From NCBI GenBank assembly GCA_947247005.1, contig OX365956.1, positions 15,954,089-16,018,088 on the forward strand: DNA of 64,000 nt. Reading direction: 5' to 3'. A program made the position numbers and the translations under genes. The notes beneath the pieces were generated by a model that was not told the origin of the DNA, made no database searches, and saw nothing but the letters and a program-made list of their open reading frames with translations. The DNA is from Spisula solida (lineage: Eukaryota > Mollusca > Bivalvia > Venerida > Mactridae). Below, in pieces: positions 12,565 through 23,962 of this stretch (its first letter is position 1; the number at the start of each line of letters is the position of its first letter).

Positions 12565-12641
12565 AAAATGCTACAGTTCGGAGCTGAAATGAAAATGCTA
12601 CAGTCCGGAGCTATTTTCAGAAAATGCTACGGTTCGGAGCT
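12565..12641 (+). repeat. Subterminal motif array AAAATGCTACAGTTCGGAGCT (left arm)
   Basis: Copies start at 12565, 12592 and 12621, each 21 bp, with variants CAGTTC, CAGTCC and CGGTTC. The inverse copies lie in the right arm at about 16123-16229, where there are four. Repeated subterminal motifs like this are often transposase binding sites; that role is inferred here. Confidence 0.8.
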
Positions 12642-13597
12642 AAGTTTCAAAAGTATACCATATGTAGGAAAAGAAGCAGGGCTCTATACAGTCTGACAAG
12701 TGCCACATGCTATAGCGTATAATATGGTATTATATCAAGGTATAGAATGAATGAGAAGGAATATAACATGACAGCCCAACACATTTTAACAGAACCATGT
12801 ACACACAACGACACATCTTCAAGCACGGCATACATTCAATCTTAGTTTGAACTTGTGTCAGCCATTGAAACAAAATTAATAGAACAACAAAACACTGCGT
12901 CAACTCGTGATCAATACGGCTATAAGCAAAAAACTATGATTCGGACAAAACGGTTTCTAACATCTCTGATCCAGAGTCGACTGTTAAACCATCGTTTTGC
13001 ACAAAAGTGCACAGTGCCAGCACAGAGGGGTCCGATATGCATATACACCATGATGTAAAGTTATAAATATTTTCAGAAACATTATATTGAATTGATTATA
13101 ATTATATTTTAAATACTAAAATAAATATTTTACCAAGACAACTAGCACTGTTCGTTTTAAACATGCTGTGTGTGACCAATAGTTTCACAAGTTAAAGTTT
13201 GTGAATCATGTGACGTGAAACATTTACATATATGTATGCTCCACCAAAAATATACTGAGTGCATCTAGAAACGCAACCCTGGGTCTACTTACAACTTTAA
13301 TTTCAAGCAAAAAAATAATCATTTTTCAGAATGGTCGTTATGAATATGCAATATATCGATTAATGATGGATTGATTACTTTCCCATGACGACCAACATGT
13401 TGTCTCACAATGCCTGAAGCAGTTGTGAACCAGTTTCGGAGGATGTTCAAGCGGGGTTACTGGTCCTGTCGGGCAGTTTTTAAACGTGGATGACCTGAAC
13501 AGGGACGGTCGCAGTGTCAGTGTGCTAGTAGCGTGACTCAAGACACAACGTTGCCAAACCATGACAATTAAGGACATTTTCTATAGTTTTTTCTTCA

Positions 13598-13780
13598 ATA
13601 CAATACAATACAATACAATATTTATTTTAAGTCGGATACATGTATAACAGGAAACATTAGCTATGAATAGCTATTGCCCGACATTTTTAACAAAGTATAA
13701 GATTAACAAACATAATTATAAATACATATATTAAGCAGAAGTTAAAACATTTAAGTAGCAAAATATAAATAACTGTTTAT
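13598..13780 (-). mobile_element. LINE-type 3' terminus (minus strand)
   Basis: Read on the minus strand, the sequence holds a hairpin TAGCTA-TTCA-TAGCTA, then AATAAA and a repeated TATTG tail (13598-13617 as CAATA on the plus strand). This arrangement is usual at LINE 3' ends. No RT-coding remnant is seen. Confidence 0.45.
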
Positions 13781-13785
13781 ACATT

Positions 13786-14015
13786 AAAACTATTTTAAGA
13801 TAGATGCACATTGAGCAGAGAATAAAAAGGAACCATGCATTTAAATTAAAACAACAATTTACTTTTTAAATAAACATATCAATTTAAATTCAGAGGAAGC
13901 AAAACTATTTTAAGATAGATGCACATTGAGCAGAGAATAAAAAGGAACCATGCATTTAAATTAAAACAACAATTTACTTTTTAAATAAACATATCAATTT
14001 AAATTCAGAGGAAGC
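13786..14015. repeat. 115-bp tandem duplication (2 copies)
   Basis: AAAACTATTTTAAGATAGATG starts at 13786 and 13901, and both copies run through TTCAGAGGAAGC with essentially no differences. A recent local duplication inside the 4.44-kb element. Confidence 0.95.
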
Positions 14016-15009
14016 AAGCATCAAGCAGTCAAGTAATAAGCATACATTTAAGAATTAAAGCATACATGCAAGCAAAAACAAACAATCAAACATAAAACTC
14101 ATACAACCAGTGTCAATCGGATGGATAGCAATTATCCTAAAAAGTTATTAAAGCGAAATAAATTAAAAAACTGAGAGAAAACGTGTAGCAAAAGCCGACG
14201 ATTAAAAGTGTGCTAAGAAAGCGTATCACCTCATATCAGATATGAAATGAACAGATTGACACTGCTTGTATACGGGTAAATTAAGCGTCAAATGAAGACA
14301 TAAATGGCTAGAAATTAAGCAGTGTTTTAGCACATCATTACAGCAGCATAATGTAGGGTCGAACGAAATTGTAATGTTACATAATGCATGTACAAGTCAG
14401 TAAAATAAGCATGTAAAACAGGCATACATCTATGACTATGCAATATAGACGTGAGCAGATCAACATGTTACTAATAAATAAATAAATAAATAATCATAAA
14501 GCTACATATAGTGAACATATTAATAAACATCAGAACATATATAGAGGACTGGGAAAGACACTAAATAACATGCTTGATTTACACACATGTGAAGTTATAG
14601 TGCATGTACTATCATAAATTAATATATATATATAAACATAGCATAGCAGCGTAAAAGCAAAATGACAAAGCCACGTCAAATCTCTTCCAAGATTTTTTTT
14701 AACTCACTTTATGTTATGGAAAATTGTATTCTGAAAACAATAAGCTAAAGCAAAACACTTTTCTTTTTTAAAATGACAAAAATCATGAATTTTCAAATAT
14801 TTTTATTAAATTTTTTAACAAAAATCACATTTTTCTCATCAGATATTTTTAGTTCAGATGTACAAAAACATACTTATTATTTAAATATACATATGCACAT
14901 TTTGAATCTTTAATAACATTCACACATTTTTGACAACAAATGGATTTTCAAATATTGCCCAAAATTAAGGCTCGAAAATTAAAAAAAGATACATTATTGA
15001 CTAATTAAA

Positions 15010-15500
15010 ACAAATCTGGTCCTAGAATGTTTTTATTTTTGCAAATGATGTTGATGAAAGTGTGATCCATCAGAATATTTAGGAAAAAACATAGGTCGCC
15101 GTATTTCTTTTTGTGCTATTTAACCAGAAGTGTGTTCCTTTTTAAAGAAAAGAACATGAACATTCCCCAAATAGTAATCTAGAGGCCAATATAAAAAATC
15201 TGGCCAATATTTCTTTTTATTTTGCAAATGATGTTGATGAAAGTGTGCTCCATCGGAATATTAAGAAAAAAACATAGGAAACCGTGCTTCTTTTTGCGCT
15301 ATTTAACCAGAATTTTCTCGCTTTTCAAAGAAAATGGCATGAAAATGACCCAAAATAGTAGTCTAGACTCAGTCTAGAGGCCAAGAAAATAATCTGGTCC
15401 AAGAATCTTTTTATTTTTCCAAATAGTGTTAATGAAAGTGTACTCTATTAGAATATTAAGAAAAAAGATAGGTCACCGAGCTTCTTTGTACAAGCATCCC
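15010..15500. repeat. About 185-195-bp imperfect tandem repeat (3 copies)
   Basis: CAAATGATGTTGATGAAAGTG-like starts occur near 15041, 15224 and 15419. Each is followed by a conserved GAATATT-AGGAAAAAACATAGG block and a CTATTTAACCAGAA segment. The last copy is the most diverged. A 60-codon ORF inside (15426-15608) is not supported as a gene. Confidence 0.85.
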
Positions 15501-16628
15501 AATGGTGTTAATATGCACATGTTTGGACAATCATGGCATTTTTATTCCGAAACACGTGACTCGTTTGTTGTGCTTTCCTTCCAATATAGTGCGCCGATGA
15601 TAATGTGACATTTACAAATATAAATCGGTTTGGTCAACTGTTGCACACTTAGTTTTACAATTTACTAAAGTAAACAGATAAGGTCAGTATTGTACTAAAA
15701 CATCAGTGATAAATAGTACACATCTGTTTAATCCACCATTGTGGAATGTACCAAAATTCCCCGCCGTTCCTTATCCTAGGCGCACTATAACAACTTTACA
15801 AATGATTAGACGCCTCAGGAAAACGGAATTTACAATAAAAGGAAAAAACCGAGGATAAAAACGTTGCGTTTCTAGATGTACTGAGCATAGTTCAAACTGC
15901 AAGAAACGCGTAGTTTGTGTGCCTCTACATTTGTCACCACATGACAAAATGGTGCGGAAGATGCCTACACGAATACATTTTATAAGGGGTGTCCGGCATC
16001 GATATGTGTGTGTTATTATTTTTGTGTGCCGCGAAACTGTTAAAAAATTAAATGTTCAAAATTGGCCGATGATCTTAATAGTATTGATATTCAAAAAGGC
16101 ATATAACACATTGTCTTAGCTTTGAGCCGTAGCATTTTCTGAAAATAGCTGCGAACCGTAGCATTTTCTGAAAATAGCTCCGGACTGTAGCATTTTCATT
16201 TCAGCTCCGAACTGTAGCATTTTTGTTTATGTCGTCTCATTTTGTCTGTTGCTCATATTTATCAGAAATATTTTGCTTGTCGGTCTTAAATCTTGCGATA
16301 CACATTATCGCTATTAAATTGTAACTTTTAATGAAGCTGTAATTTATTAAGGACATGTTTTAGTGAATTGCTCCGAACCGCAGCATAGCATATTGCGGTT
16401 TACGAAATGCACCGTTGCCCAAATAACAAAAAGTACACAATATTGTCACTTAGGTAAGGGCGTCGATGATTTGATTTTGAAAGGAGACGGCGCTCGTCTT
16501 CATTTCATCCAGATCGATTAATTATTAAGAAAGTTACAAGCAAAATGTTACCTGAATCGAGGCGGTTTGTTTACAAAATTGGCTCCGGACATTAGCATCT
16601 GGTCACGTGGGTTCCCCACAGTGGTGTT

Positions 16629-17405
16629 TGCTAAAGCTACGAGACGGATTTGATTTCGCCATCTTGTTCATCAGCAATGTCAACGAAAATTAACGGACCT
16701 CGAATATTAATAACTCTAAAGTAAACTATATAAACATAAAGATGAAAAGGATAACAATGAAAAACATGAAACTATCGCACGTACTGCTGGAGTCGTTAAT
16801 ATGGATGCAAAGTTTAATATAACTATTTTTATGACATCACATTCAAAACGTTATACAACAACACAAAAAGACACGTCGGAATAATCTAAATGAAGAGAAA
16901 TGTTTGTTAATTCCCTAGTCTTGTTGATATAGCTTTCGTAATGGGATTATACAAACACGTTTTATTGCAAAACTTGTTTGCATAATACCACAAGCAATCC
17001 CAATTGTTGACTTCCACACAGACATTCATGTTGCATAAGGCTGGTTTATTTACTGTATGGTCGCCGAAGCAGATGGTAAAGCGTGATAATAATGCATTTT
17101 TGAAACTAGCAAATGTTCAGGTTTAGTACTTCACTTTTTGTAAAACATTGTGTTGCAGGCGATATGTTTTATTATCGGTATTTGACAAGTGCGGACCGAG
17201 GACACCCACACATGACTTAAAATAAAACATCAGGGGGTTGTTAGTAATCAGTGGATAATTATTTCGTGTGAGAAAAAAACACACTTTTCTTCGTAAGCGA
17301 TTGGAGCGCTATTCTCGCGTTGTCGTCCATCATTAAGTTGCTGGCGATCATAATTTGATCACTCTTCTATTATATGCACTATAAACACATTGCGTTATCC
17401 ATTAC
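16629..17405. repeat. Diverged copy of the 1.8-kb unit, right portion
   Basis: Starts TGCTAAAGCTACGAGACGG and follows the tandem unit (compare 5208-5984) to CATTGCGTTATCCATTA. The left portion lies at 11405-12180 on the other side of the 4.44-kb insertion. Confidence 0.85.
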
Positions 17406-18838
17406 ACTGTGTTTTATATATTTTTTTATTTCTAAAACTTGGGTCGAAAATCCAATTCTAATCAGGTCGGAGTCCTGAAGGACATCGGCCGGTCATCGGG
17501 TGGAGGCAAACATAATGTTAAGTATCTTTTGAAATATACTAGTCGATTGCTACTCATCAGCCTGCGTCCACACGATGCCTATACTTCGGGTGCACATCGG
17601 CTGCATGACCATCGTTTCACTCGGATGATTTTGAAAATTGCAAAACAAAACTATCAAGTAGAACATTATTTATTAGAAATGTTTGGGTCCGACATCCGAT
17701 TAATGCATGATTTTGGTAATCCATATTTATAAAAGAGGTACGCACCTTACGATCGAACTTTATTTGAAACATCTTAAAATGAGGCCCATATGGAAGATTG
17801 CATTATTGTAAATGTATTAGCCTCGTAAAATACAAACTCACTCACTCACTCACCCACCCACCCACAAACCGCTCGAGTTCGAGTTGCACGGTTATCAAAT
17901 GATCTACCATTTTCCTATGTTTAAATCCCATCTATTTCTTGCAGTATGTGCATATGACATCCACTTATTCAGTCTAAGAGTTCAGTTTTTGTACGTACAT
18001 GATAAACGGGCGATTTTAACTGAGTGTTAAAAAATTTAAATGTCCGAAAAATTATTTTAAATCCTTAGGTGTTAAGAATCAAATAGACCATCAGCTTAGT
18101 AAGATAAAAAATTGGAGGTCACCAGTCTTGTTTTGGGGCTTTTCTGTAAAAATGCTTGTATTTACCTAATTAGCATATTAGAATGTTTTTATGAAAATAT
18201 CTAAAATGTAGCTAATGACGCACTACATATTTTATGAGCATATGCATTTGAACAACTGTAGTGTATCGTTCCCAACCCTCATGTACGCTAACTTTATATA
18301 CAATCATTTGAACTAATAACGCACCGTGTACCTGTTACGTTGACAGTTGCTTGTGATACACAATTGTCACAATATACGCTCCCCCGTGACCAACTAGCCT
18401 TTAATCTGCAAAACTGCTAATTTGCTATATGTTTCGTTAATTAACGGAATATCTCTAAAGACCATGGTTCACAACTCAAACCTGGCCCCAATCTCCAGAA
18501 GCATCTCAAGTAGATATCTCACCTCAAATATGCGCAACACGAGTTGAAGCAGGGAACGAACTACCATTGTCTTTTTATTGCTCTATTTGTTTTATTTGTT
18601 GACAAGCTCAAACTGAAATGGGATGTCGATCTTGATTTTTTATGAAGCTTAAGCTAGACACTTTCGTGAATATAGCACATAGGAAGCACTTCAAGAAAGC
18701 ACTTCATAAATACTACTTGAGCAAGTATCATAAAACTGAAAATTTGGTACATACTGAGTAATACATGTATGTCAAGTGATCGAATATGCATTTTGTTCAA
18801 TGTAGTCTCTCATCAAACAACAAAACATCAGCACCCTA
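17406..18838. other. Unassigned DNA with a short CACT/CACC microsatellite
   Basis: 17836-17865 is a run of ACTC then ACCC repeats. A 97-codon ORF at 17439-17732 lies in a locally G+C-richer patch, but its translation has no recognisable domain and no splice or regulatory context. The rest is AT-rich without supported features. Confidence 0.3.
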
Positions 18839-18977
18839 TTGTATAAACTATTGTTAAAGTTTAACCCTGTTTAAATGAAACAAGCAGGCTGAATGTTAAC
18901 ATTTTGGTTACATAACTAGAATTTTAACCATTTTTGTTACTTTAACCGCTGTTAAAATTGAACAAATGTTTATACAA
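18839..18977. mobile_element. Short MITE-like element (139 bp, TTGTATAAAC termini)
   Basis: Perfect 10-bp inverted ends TTGTATAAAC (18839) and GTTTATACAA (ending 18977) enclose further inverted GTTAAAGTTTAAC / TTACTTTAACC sequence. No TSD is certain. Confidence 0.45.
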
Positions 18978-19861
18978 CTAGATGCAGTTGACGATAATGC
19001 AAATAAGCTCATATGAACGTTAGCAACGGTCAGACAAAAAATTATGATAATTGCTTAAATATAATAAGGAAAATAAGTGTTCGTAAACTTTTGCTGGGTG
19101 TGGTGAAATATAATATCTTACTTGTGGTATGGCGAATCCTTGATTATGGCAAACTCGTTATTATTACCAGGCAACCAATGAAGAACCTCCGAGAGCATGA
19201 ATTAACGCTGTCAGTAGAACAAAAGCTCGCGTTGAACGAAAACATGAAGTAAAATAGAATCATCAAAATGATAATAATAAATCAGACAGAAATTAGCACC
19301 ACCACCAGCAGAACACGCGGAAGAAAAAGTAGAGGCACAGTACACAAAAACAAACACGAACACAATTGCAGACTCAACTGGTTCATAAAGTTAGTACTGT
19401 TTGGTAACCAATTCTATGATAATGATAATAAGCCCACCTTATATGACTGAACACCCATTGTTGTGCATTTAAAAAAAAGGCAACATACACAGGCATAGTG
19501 ACGACTTGTATTTTTTGTTTTGCACTATCACTCGAACAATCAATCAAACGGATATTTTTTAAAAAGGGGTGCGTCAGAACGCCTATATCTATGAGTACAA
19601 AGGAGTGTCGCTCTTTTGCTTATGTTCACATGTTTCTTGCGATACTGTTGTTATTCTCATCTAAAGGTGAAATGTCAACGAAGAAGAATCGATACAAAAA
19701 GACGGCGCCGACGATCACGCTCATAATATTCTGACAGAGGTTGCGTTATCACATTGGTTTGGCTATTGTCGCGGAATTAATATTGGAAATTTATTATGTT
19801 AGTTTGGCAGAATAAAATTATATCTGACAATATTTAACTTACCGTTTTAATACATAACGCT
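18978..19861. other. Upstream region of the secreted-protein gene
   Basis: Contains unassigned ORFs of 60-79 codons (19013-19252, 19268-19450, 19498-19734) without recognisable domains. An ATTGG (inverse CCAAT) at about 19755 and AT-rich TATAT stretches near 19815-19832 could belong to a promoter, but nothing decides this. An in-frame TAA at 19835-19837 precedes the chosen start codon. Confidence 0.25.
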
Positions 19862-21796
19862 ATGGATGGAAAACACCAGCTTATCGTTGTGGCATCTGTA
19901 ATGATAATTTGGTAAGTAAAAACATTTAAAACAACTTTCAAAAATGCGCACAAAAGATTTTATTTTAATATTGTTAAATGGTATAATGTTTTACTTTAAT
20001 ATATTATGTTTATGTATGTACACGTATGCTATAAAGCATTCGATAGGACATAAATTCGTTGATCTAAAGAGAATGTATCGGCATAGTTCCATGCCTTTTA
20101 ATTGCGATTTAATTGCAAATTTATTACTAGTGTATATATACTCTTATAAAATAATGCTAAAGAATCTATCGCTGAGAATTAACGACTCTTTAATTGCAAT
20201 GAAAGTTATAAAAAAATACAAACAAATGTAGCGGTGGTTAATACTGGTTGCAACATATACTTAATACTAGTATTTGGAGTCCAACGAATAACGATTGAAG
20301 CAATAAAGCATTATTTTTTAGCATTTCCATGACCGTACATTTTAGCTTCAGGTTCTCCCACATTGTCATTGTTCTCTTAAGGTTAAACACTAGCAATAAA
20401 TACACAATTAACGACGATTTTAATACAAATAAATAAAATTGTAGAAATGCCACAAACGCTTCTTTAAATCTGGTATCATTTTCGTAGGAAGAATAGATCA
20501 AGTGGTTCTTTCAACCGATTGCTAACAAATATTTAATGTGTTTAATACTTAATATAAACTGAATCAATTGGCTTTTAATTAAAGATTTACTATCGGCATC
20601 TAAAAATTACTATCGGCATCTAAAAATTCATTTGTATTAAGTTTATATTTTATGTGACTACCTTGGCTAAAACTAATGTAGATAGAATATTTTGCAATGA
20701 AAATACAACTGACAATATCTGTATTTGACGCATTGCTACAACATGACAAAGCAATATATTATGTTTAATCCATTTTTCTTCCACATATGTAGAGATGCCT
20801 GTTCCTTGTGGAATGGTAAATTAGTACTGGTTAGGATCTAGTCCAGGAAAATTGGTTAGGTGAATCATGCGCCCATATATAACTGGAAAATAGTTTCTGC
20901 GTTAAACCCATATAACCAATTAACATAAACCTTACTGGCTTGCTGTGTCCTGGTCGTCTCCAGATAATGTCCATATAATTAGTCTTTATACCACCACTGT
21001 ATACACATTCATCCCGCTTAAGAAGTATTTAAGATTACAATGTTGTATTATTTCTTTCAGTGTTTCTGGCACTACTGCGGATGTAAACGCAATGAACATG
21101 TACAATGGTCAAGGCAGCCCCACGGATTCAACACTCGATAGTTTCTTGTCATCTAATAACATGAGACACTTTAAAAAACAAAACACAGACGAAGGCATTG
21201 TCTACGATTCTAATGGCCCTATAACTTATGTCGAAGAATACGGTGATATACCAACAAGTTTGCTACCTGTTGAAATGGCAACTGACAGTGAAGGTAATGA
21301 TGGTGACTTTGTTCCTGATTTTGATGATTCGGTCTACAATACTATATACACACATTCTCTTTTGGAAAACAATAGAATGGCCGCTCGAAGCGACGAAAGT
21401 GCCTTTAATATGCCAAGTACGGATTGGGATTATCCTGGTGACCCTGATAGAAAAACACGTAACGGATTTGTCAATATGGTACAAATGGACGATGGTGTTT
21501 ACCCTTTAAGTCATTTCGAAGACTTACAAACCCGTCAGGGACACAATAGTGATCCACATGATATACAAGTGATAGATATCCCAAGTTCTGAATCACCCAT
21601 TGATAATTACTCAGTGAACGATGTGTCGGTTAATCAACGTTCCAAACGACATTCCAAAATATATTGGCGAAGTATATTCGGACATCACCGACCACAACAA
21701 AGAAGAAAACAGGACAAAAGGCCTGAACGAAAACGATACTACGGAAGACGCATAAGTTTCTTTGATACGTTAGCAAGTCGAATAATCGGGAAATAA
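19862..21796 (+). CDS. Two-exon gene for a novel secreted, dibasic peptide-precursor-like protein (261 aa)
   Basis: Exon 1 (19862-19911) encodes MDGKHQLIVVASVMII and ends in a split codon before GTAAGT. Exon 2 starts at 21061 after a pyrimidine-rich TTATTTCTTTCAG, completes a Cys codon and runs to TAA at 21794-21796. The join gives a typical signal peptide (charged start, hydrophobic 7-18, SGTTA at 19-23). Residues about 40-205 are acidic and rich in Asp, Ser, Asn and Tyr. From 210 the protein is strongly basic, with RSKR at 210-213 (furin-type site), RR and KR pairs, YYGRR at 243-247 and a terminal ISFFDTLASRIIGK. There is no Cys in the mature part and no domain I recognise. G+KR/RR and terminal GK resemble amidation and processing signals of secreted peptide precursors. 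The start is chosen because an in-frame stop lies just upstream and ATGG has a good context. Function unknown. Confidence 0.72.
19912..21060 (+). other. Intron of the secreted-protein gene
   Basis: GTAAGT donor at 19912 and TTTCAG acceptor ending 21060, phase 2. The intron is visibly more AT-rich than exon 2. ORFs inside it (19944-20231 plus, 20238-20501 minus) show no recognisable domains. A short direct duplication, TACTATCGGCATCTAAAAAT, occurs twice around 20589-20630. Confidence 0.65.
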
Positions 21797-21797
21797 A
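21792..21797 (+). promoter_or_regulatory. AATAAA polyadenylation signal overlapping the stop codon
   Basis: The TAA stop of the secreted-protein gene (21794-21796) lies inside AATAAA. No other AATAAA follows in the next 150 bases, so the 3' UTR may be very short if this signal is used. Confidence 0.4.
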
Positions 21798-21979
21798 GGC
21801 AAAACATCTTATCATGTTCATCAGTTTCTAATGCCGGATCTATCAAAACACCACCGGAACTATACACATATACAACAGTAACTCTCATGCATTGATACAA
21901 GGAAACTTTTATCGTTGGTCTGTGCTCATAACTTAACGGAAAATGTCGACAATACACAATTATAAAAGTCAACAGTATA

Positions 21980-22171
21980 GTTCAGTCAAGGTAATAATAG
22001 AGTGACGCAGCGATCGAATCCACTATTATGGTGTAAAACTAATTATAAAGGCTTATCCAGAGTGCTATATTTTCAATGCTAAACTAACATACTGTACCAG
22101 TTCAGACAATGGTAGTAATCGTTTGTGTACATATAAACGACTACGTGACTCTCACAATATCCTAACTGGAC
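21980..22171 (-). mobile_element. MITE, GTCCAGTTAGGAT family, copy c
   Basis: Starts GTTCAGTCAAGG after TA and ends CCTAACTGGAC. It shares GTGACGCAGCGATCGAATCC and CAATGCTAAACTAACATACTG with copy b. It lies about 180 bp downstream of the gene's stop codon. Confidence 0.75.
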
Positions 22172-22480
22172 TGTATGTTGGCACTTTGTGTTTATGAAAA
22201 TGAAATTTAGTGTGGCAACATTGAACTGAAAGTCATTATAAGTTGAGATTCCGTAACAGCTACGTAAGAATGATTTGATTTGCTAAAATATAAAGCCTGA
22301 AAAGACGAGGGGAAACGACGAGGTATTCATAAATAGCAGTTCAAAGTTGCCATACTCTATGTACTTTGCATAATGTAGTTTGTCATGATGTACATATTCA
22401 TGTAATTATATTTCTATTATTATTACGTTACTTGTATTATATGCCTGTTAAATCGCAACAGTATACATGTGTTTTGTCCA
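22172..22480. other. Unassigned AT-rich DNA
   Basis: No feature seen. Confidence 0.3.
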
Positions 22481-23669
22481 AGTTTTGCACTATGAAAGCA
22501 GTTGTTATAGCCTAAGGGCCATAAAAAGTTACAACGTAAGAATAAGCCGTATGTCGTTCGTACGAACATTTCGCAAACACGGTGGTGTTTTACGCAACTT
22601 CTTAAAGGTGCTGCCTCACAGATTGGGCTAAAAAAATTGTATGACGTAATTTACAAACCTAACCAAGTATTTATATAATAGAAACTCACTGGTGGTTGTT
22701 TTATGAAAGATTTATGGCATATAAGCAATTTAAAACACTCTTGATATTTGGCACTCAGTATTTTTCTGTTTGAAAATATCGCAGAGTTTCCTTCCAAAAT
22801 GTTCTGTGAATTATGTAATTCATACATTATCAAACTGTAACTTCAACAAACTAAAGCCGAAACATCTGTGAGGTATTCGGTTTGTTTCGCAATTCGTTTT
22901 CATCGAATGGAAACAAATTTCAGGCAATTTAAGTGATACATGTAGTAGTGATAGTTCTAAAGGGTATTAATACCCTATAGAATTTTGGGTGTAAAAATGC
23001 TAAACTACTACAAAAGGCCGATGTTTCCCAAGTTATTTTTTATGTCAATGTGGTTGTTTATGGCATATACAGGACAGTTTTGCACTATGAAAGCAGTTGT
23101 TATAGCCTAAGGGCCATAAAAAGTTACAACGTAAGAATAAGCCATATGTCGTTCGTACGAACATTTCGCAAACACGGTGGTGTTTTACGCAACTTCTTAA
23201 AGGTGCTGCCTCACAGATTGGGCTAAAAAATTTGTATGACGTAATTTACAAACCTAACCAAGTATTTATATAATAGAAACTCACTGGTGGTTGTTTTATG
23301 AAAGATTTATGGCATATAAGCAATTTAAAACACTCTTGATATTTGGCACTCAGTATTTTTCTGTTTGAAAATATCGCAGAGTTTCCTTCCAAAATGTTCT
23401 GTGAATTATGTAATTCATACATTATCAAACTGTAACTTCAACAAACTAAAGCCGAAACATCTGTGAGGTATTCGGTTTGTTTCGCAATTCGTTTTCATCG
23501 AATGGAAACAAATTTCAGGCAATTTAAGTGATACATGTAGTAGTGATAGTTCTAAAGGGTATTAATACCCTATAGAATTTTGGGTGTAAAAATGCTAAAT
23601 TACTACAAAAGGCCGATGTTTCCCAAGTTATTTTTTATGTCAATGTGGTTGTTTATGGCATATACAGGA
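22481..23669. repeat. 595-bp tandem duplication (2 near-identical copies)
   Basis: AGTTTTGCACTATGAAAGC starts at 22481 and 23076, and the copies differ at only a handful of positions. Both contain a 60-codon minus ORF (22651-22833 and 23246-23428) with identical translation. It ends inside the repeat and has no recognisable domain, so I do not call it a gene. Each copy holds TTAAAGGTGCTGCCTCACAG (22604 and 23199). Its near-inverse GTGAGGCAGTCCCTTTAAG lies at about 23732-23750, suggesting that the duplication is internal to a TIR element. Confidence 0.95.
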
Positions 23670-23823
23670 AACCATTACAAAATTACATGAAGATTTGACA
23701 ATTTTATTTTATTTTTGCAATACACCAATACGTGAGGCAGTCCCTTTAAGAGCATGCTGAAAACACTGTCGTACCAGTGATCATCGCATGCTGACGTATA
23801 CGATGAAGATAAGTTAAGACGCT

Positions 23824-23962
23824 GCTTAAGAAATAATGAATAGTAGCTGTGCTTTGTTGCGTAATAAAATATAGGCACGAGTGATTTAATGTACGCATTC
23901 AAACGAGTGCCTATATTTTATAACAACAAAACACAGCTTTCTGTTTATTATTTCGATTCTAA
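23824..23962. repeat. Imperfect palindrome, arms about 57 bp
   Basis: The core arms TAAAATATAGGCAC (23865-23878) and GTGCCTATATTTTA (23907-23920) are perfect. Pairing continues outward through AGCTGTGCTTTGTTGCG / AACAACAAAACACAGCTT and AAGAAATAATGAATAG / CTGTTTATTATTTCG. Possibly a hairpin MITE. A further small hairpin, ATATTTTAT...ATAAAATAT, is at about 24099-24123. Confidence 0.7.

Larger units (their letters stand above)
13255..15886. mobile_element. Nested inverted pair, possible decayed Tc1/mariner-like element
   Basis: CTGAGTGCATCTAGAAACGC at 13255 and its near-inverse GCGTTTCTAGATGTACTGAG ending at about 15886 face each other inside the 4.44-kb element. Just inside the left end, 13320-13580 is richer in G+C. 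In short broken frames it gives strings like NQFRRMFKRGYWSCRAVFKRG, which could be the N-terminal helix-turn-helix of a Tc1-like transposase. Stops and frame changes are frequent, and the identification is weak. Confidence 0.3.
12181..16623. mobile_element. 4.44-kb non-autonomous DNA transposon with about 0.5-kb inverted termini and 5-bp TSD
   Basis: Both ends read CACTGTGGGGAACCC inward. The inverted similarity runs about 460-500 bp (12181-12643 against about 16121-16623). GTGTT duplicates flank it at 12176-12180 and 16624-16628. In the paralogous tandem units the same site is uninterrupted as GCGAAACGTGTTTGCTT (near 5205). The inner end of each arm carries three or four copies of AAAATGCTACAGTTCGGAGCT spaced 27-29 bp. 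The interior holds minisatellites, a LINE-type 3' tail and a nested inverted pair, but no transposase ORF. CAC termini with a 5-bp TSD suit Transib/RAG-like elements; a hAT subgroup with 5-bp TSD is the alternative. Confidence 0.88.

Noticed and set aside
12855..16119. Transposase gene inside the 4.44-kb element
   Set aside because: The longest ORFs are 60-79 codons, without transposase motifs. Only a faint Tc1-like N-terminal similarity at 13320-13580 remains, listed at low confidence.
19944..20501. ORFs within the intron (95 codons plus, 87 codons minus)
   Set aside because: AT-rich hydrophobic strings with no domain, lying between a good donor and acceptor.
22651..23428. Two identical 60-aa proteins as a duplicated gene pair
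   Set aside because: The identity follows from the 595-bp DNA duplication. There is no domain, codon bias or regulatory context.
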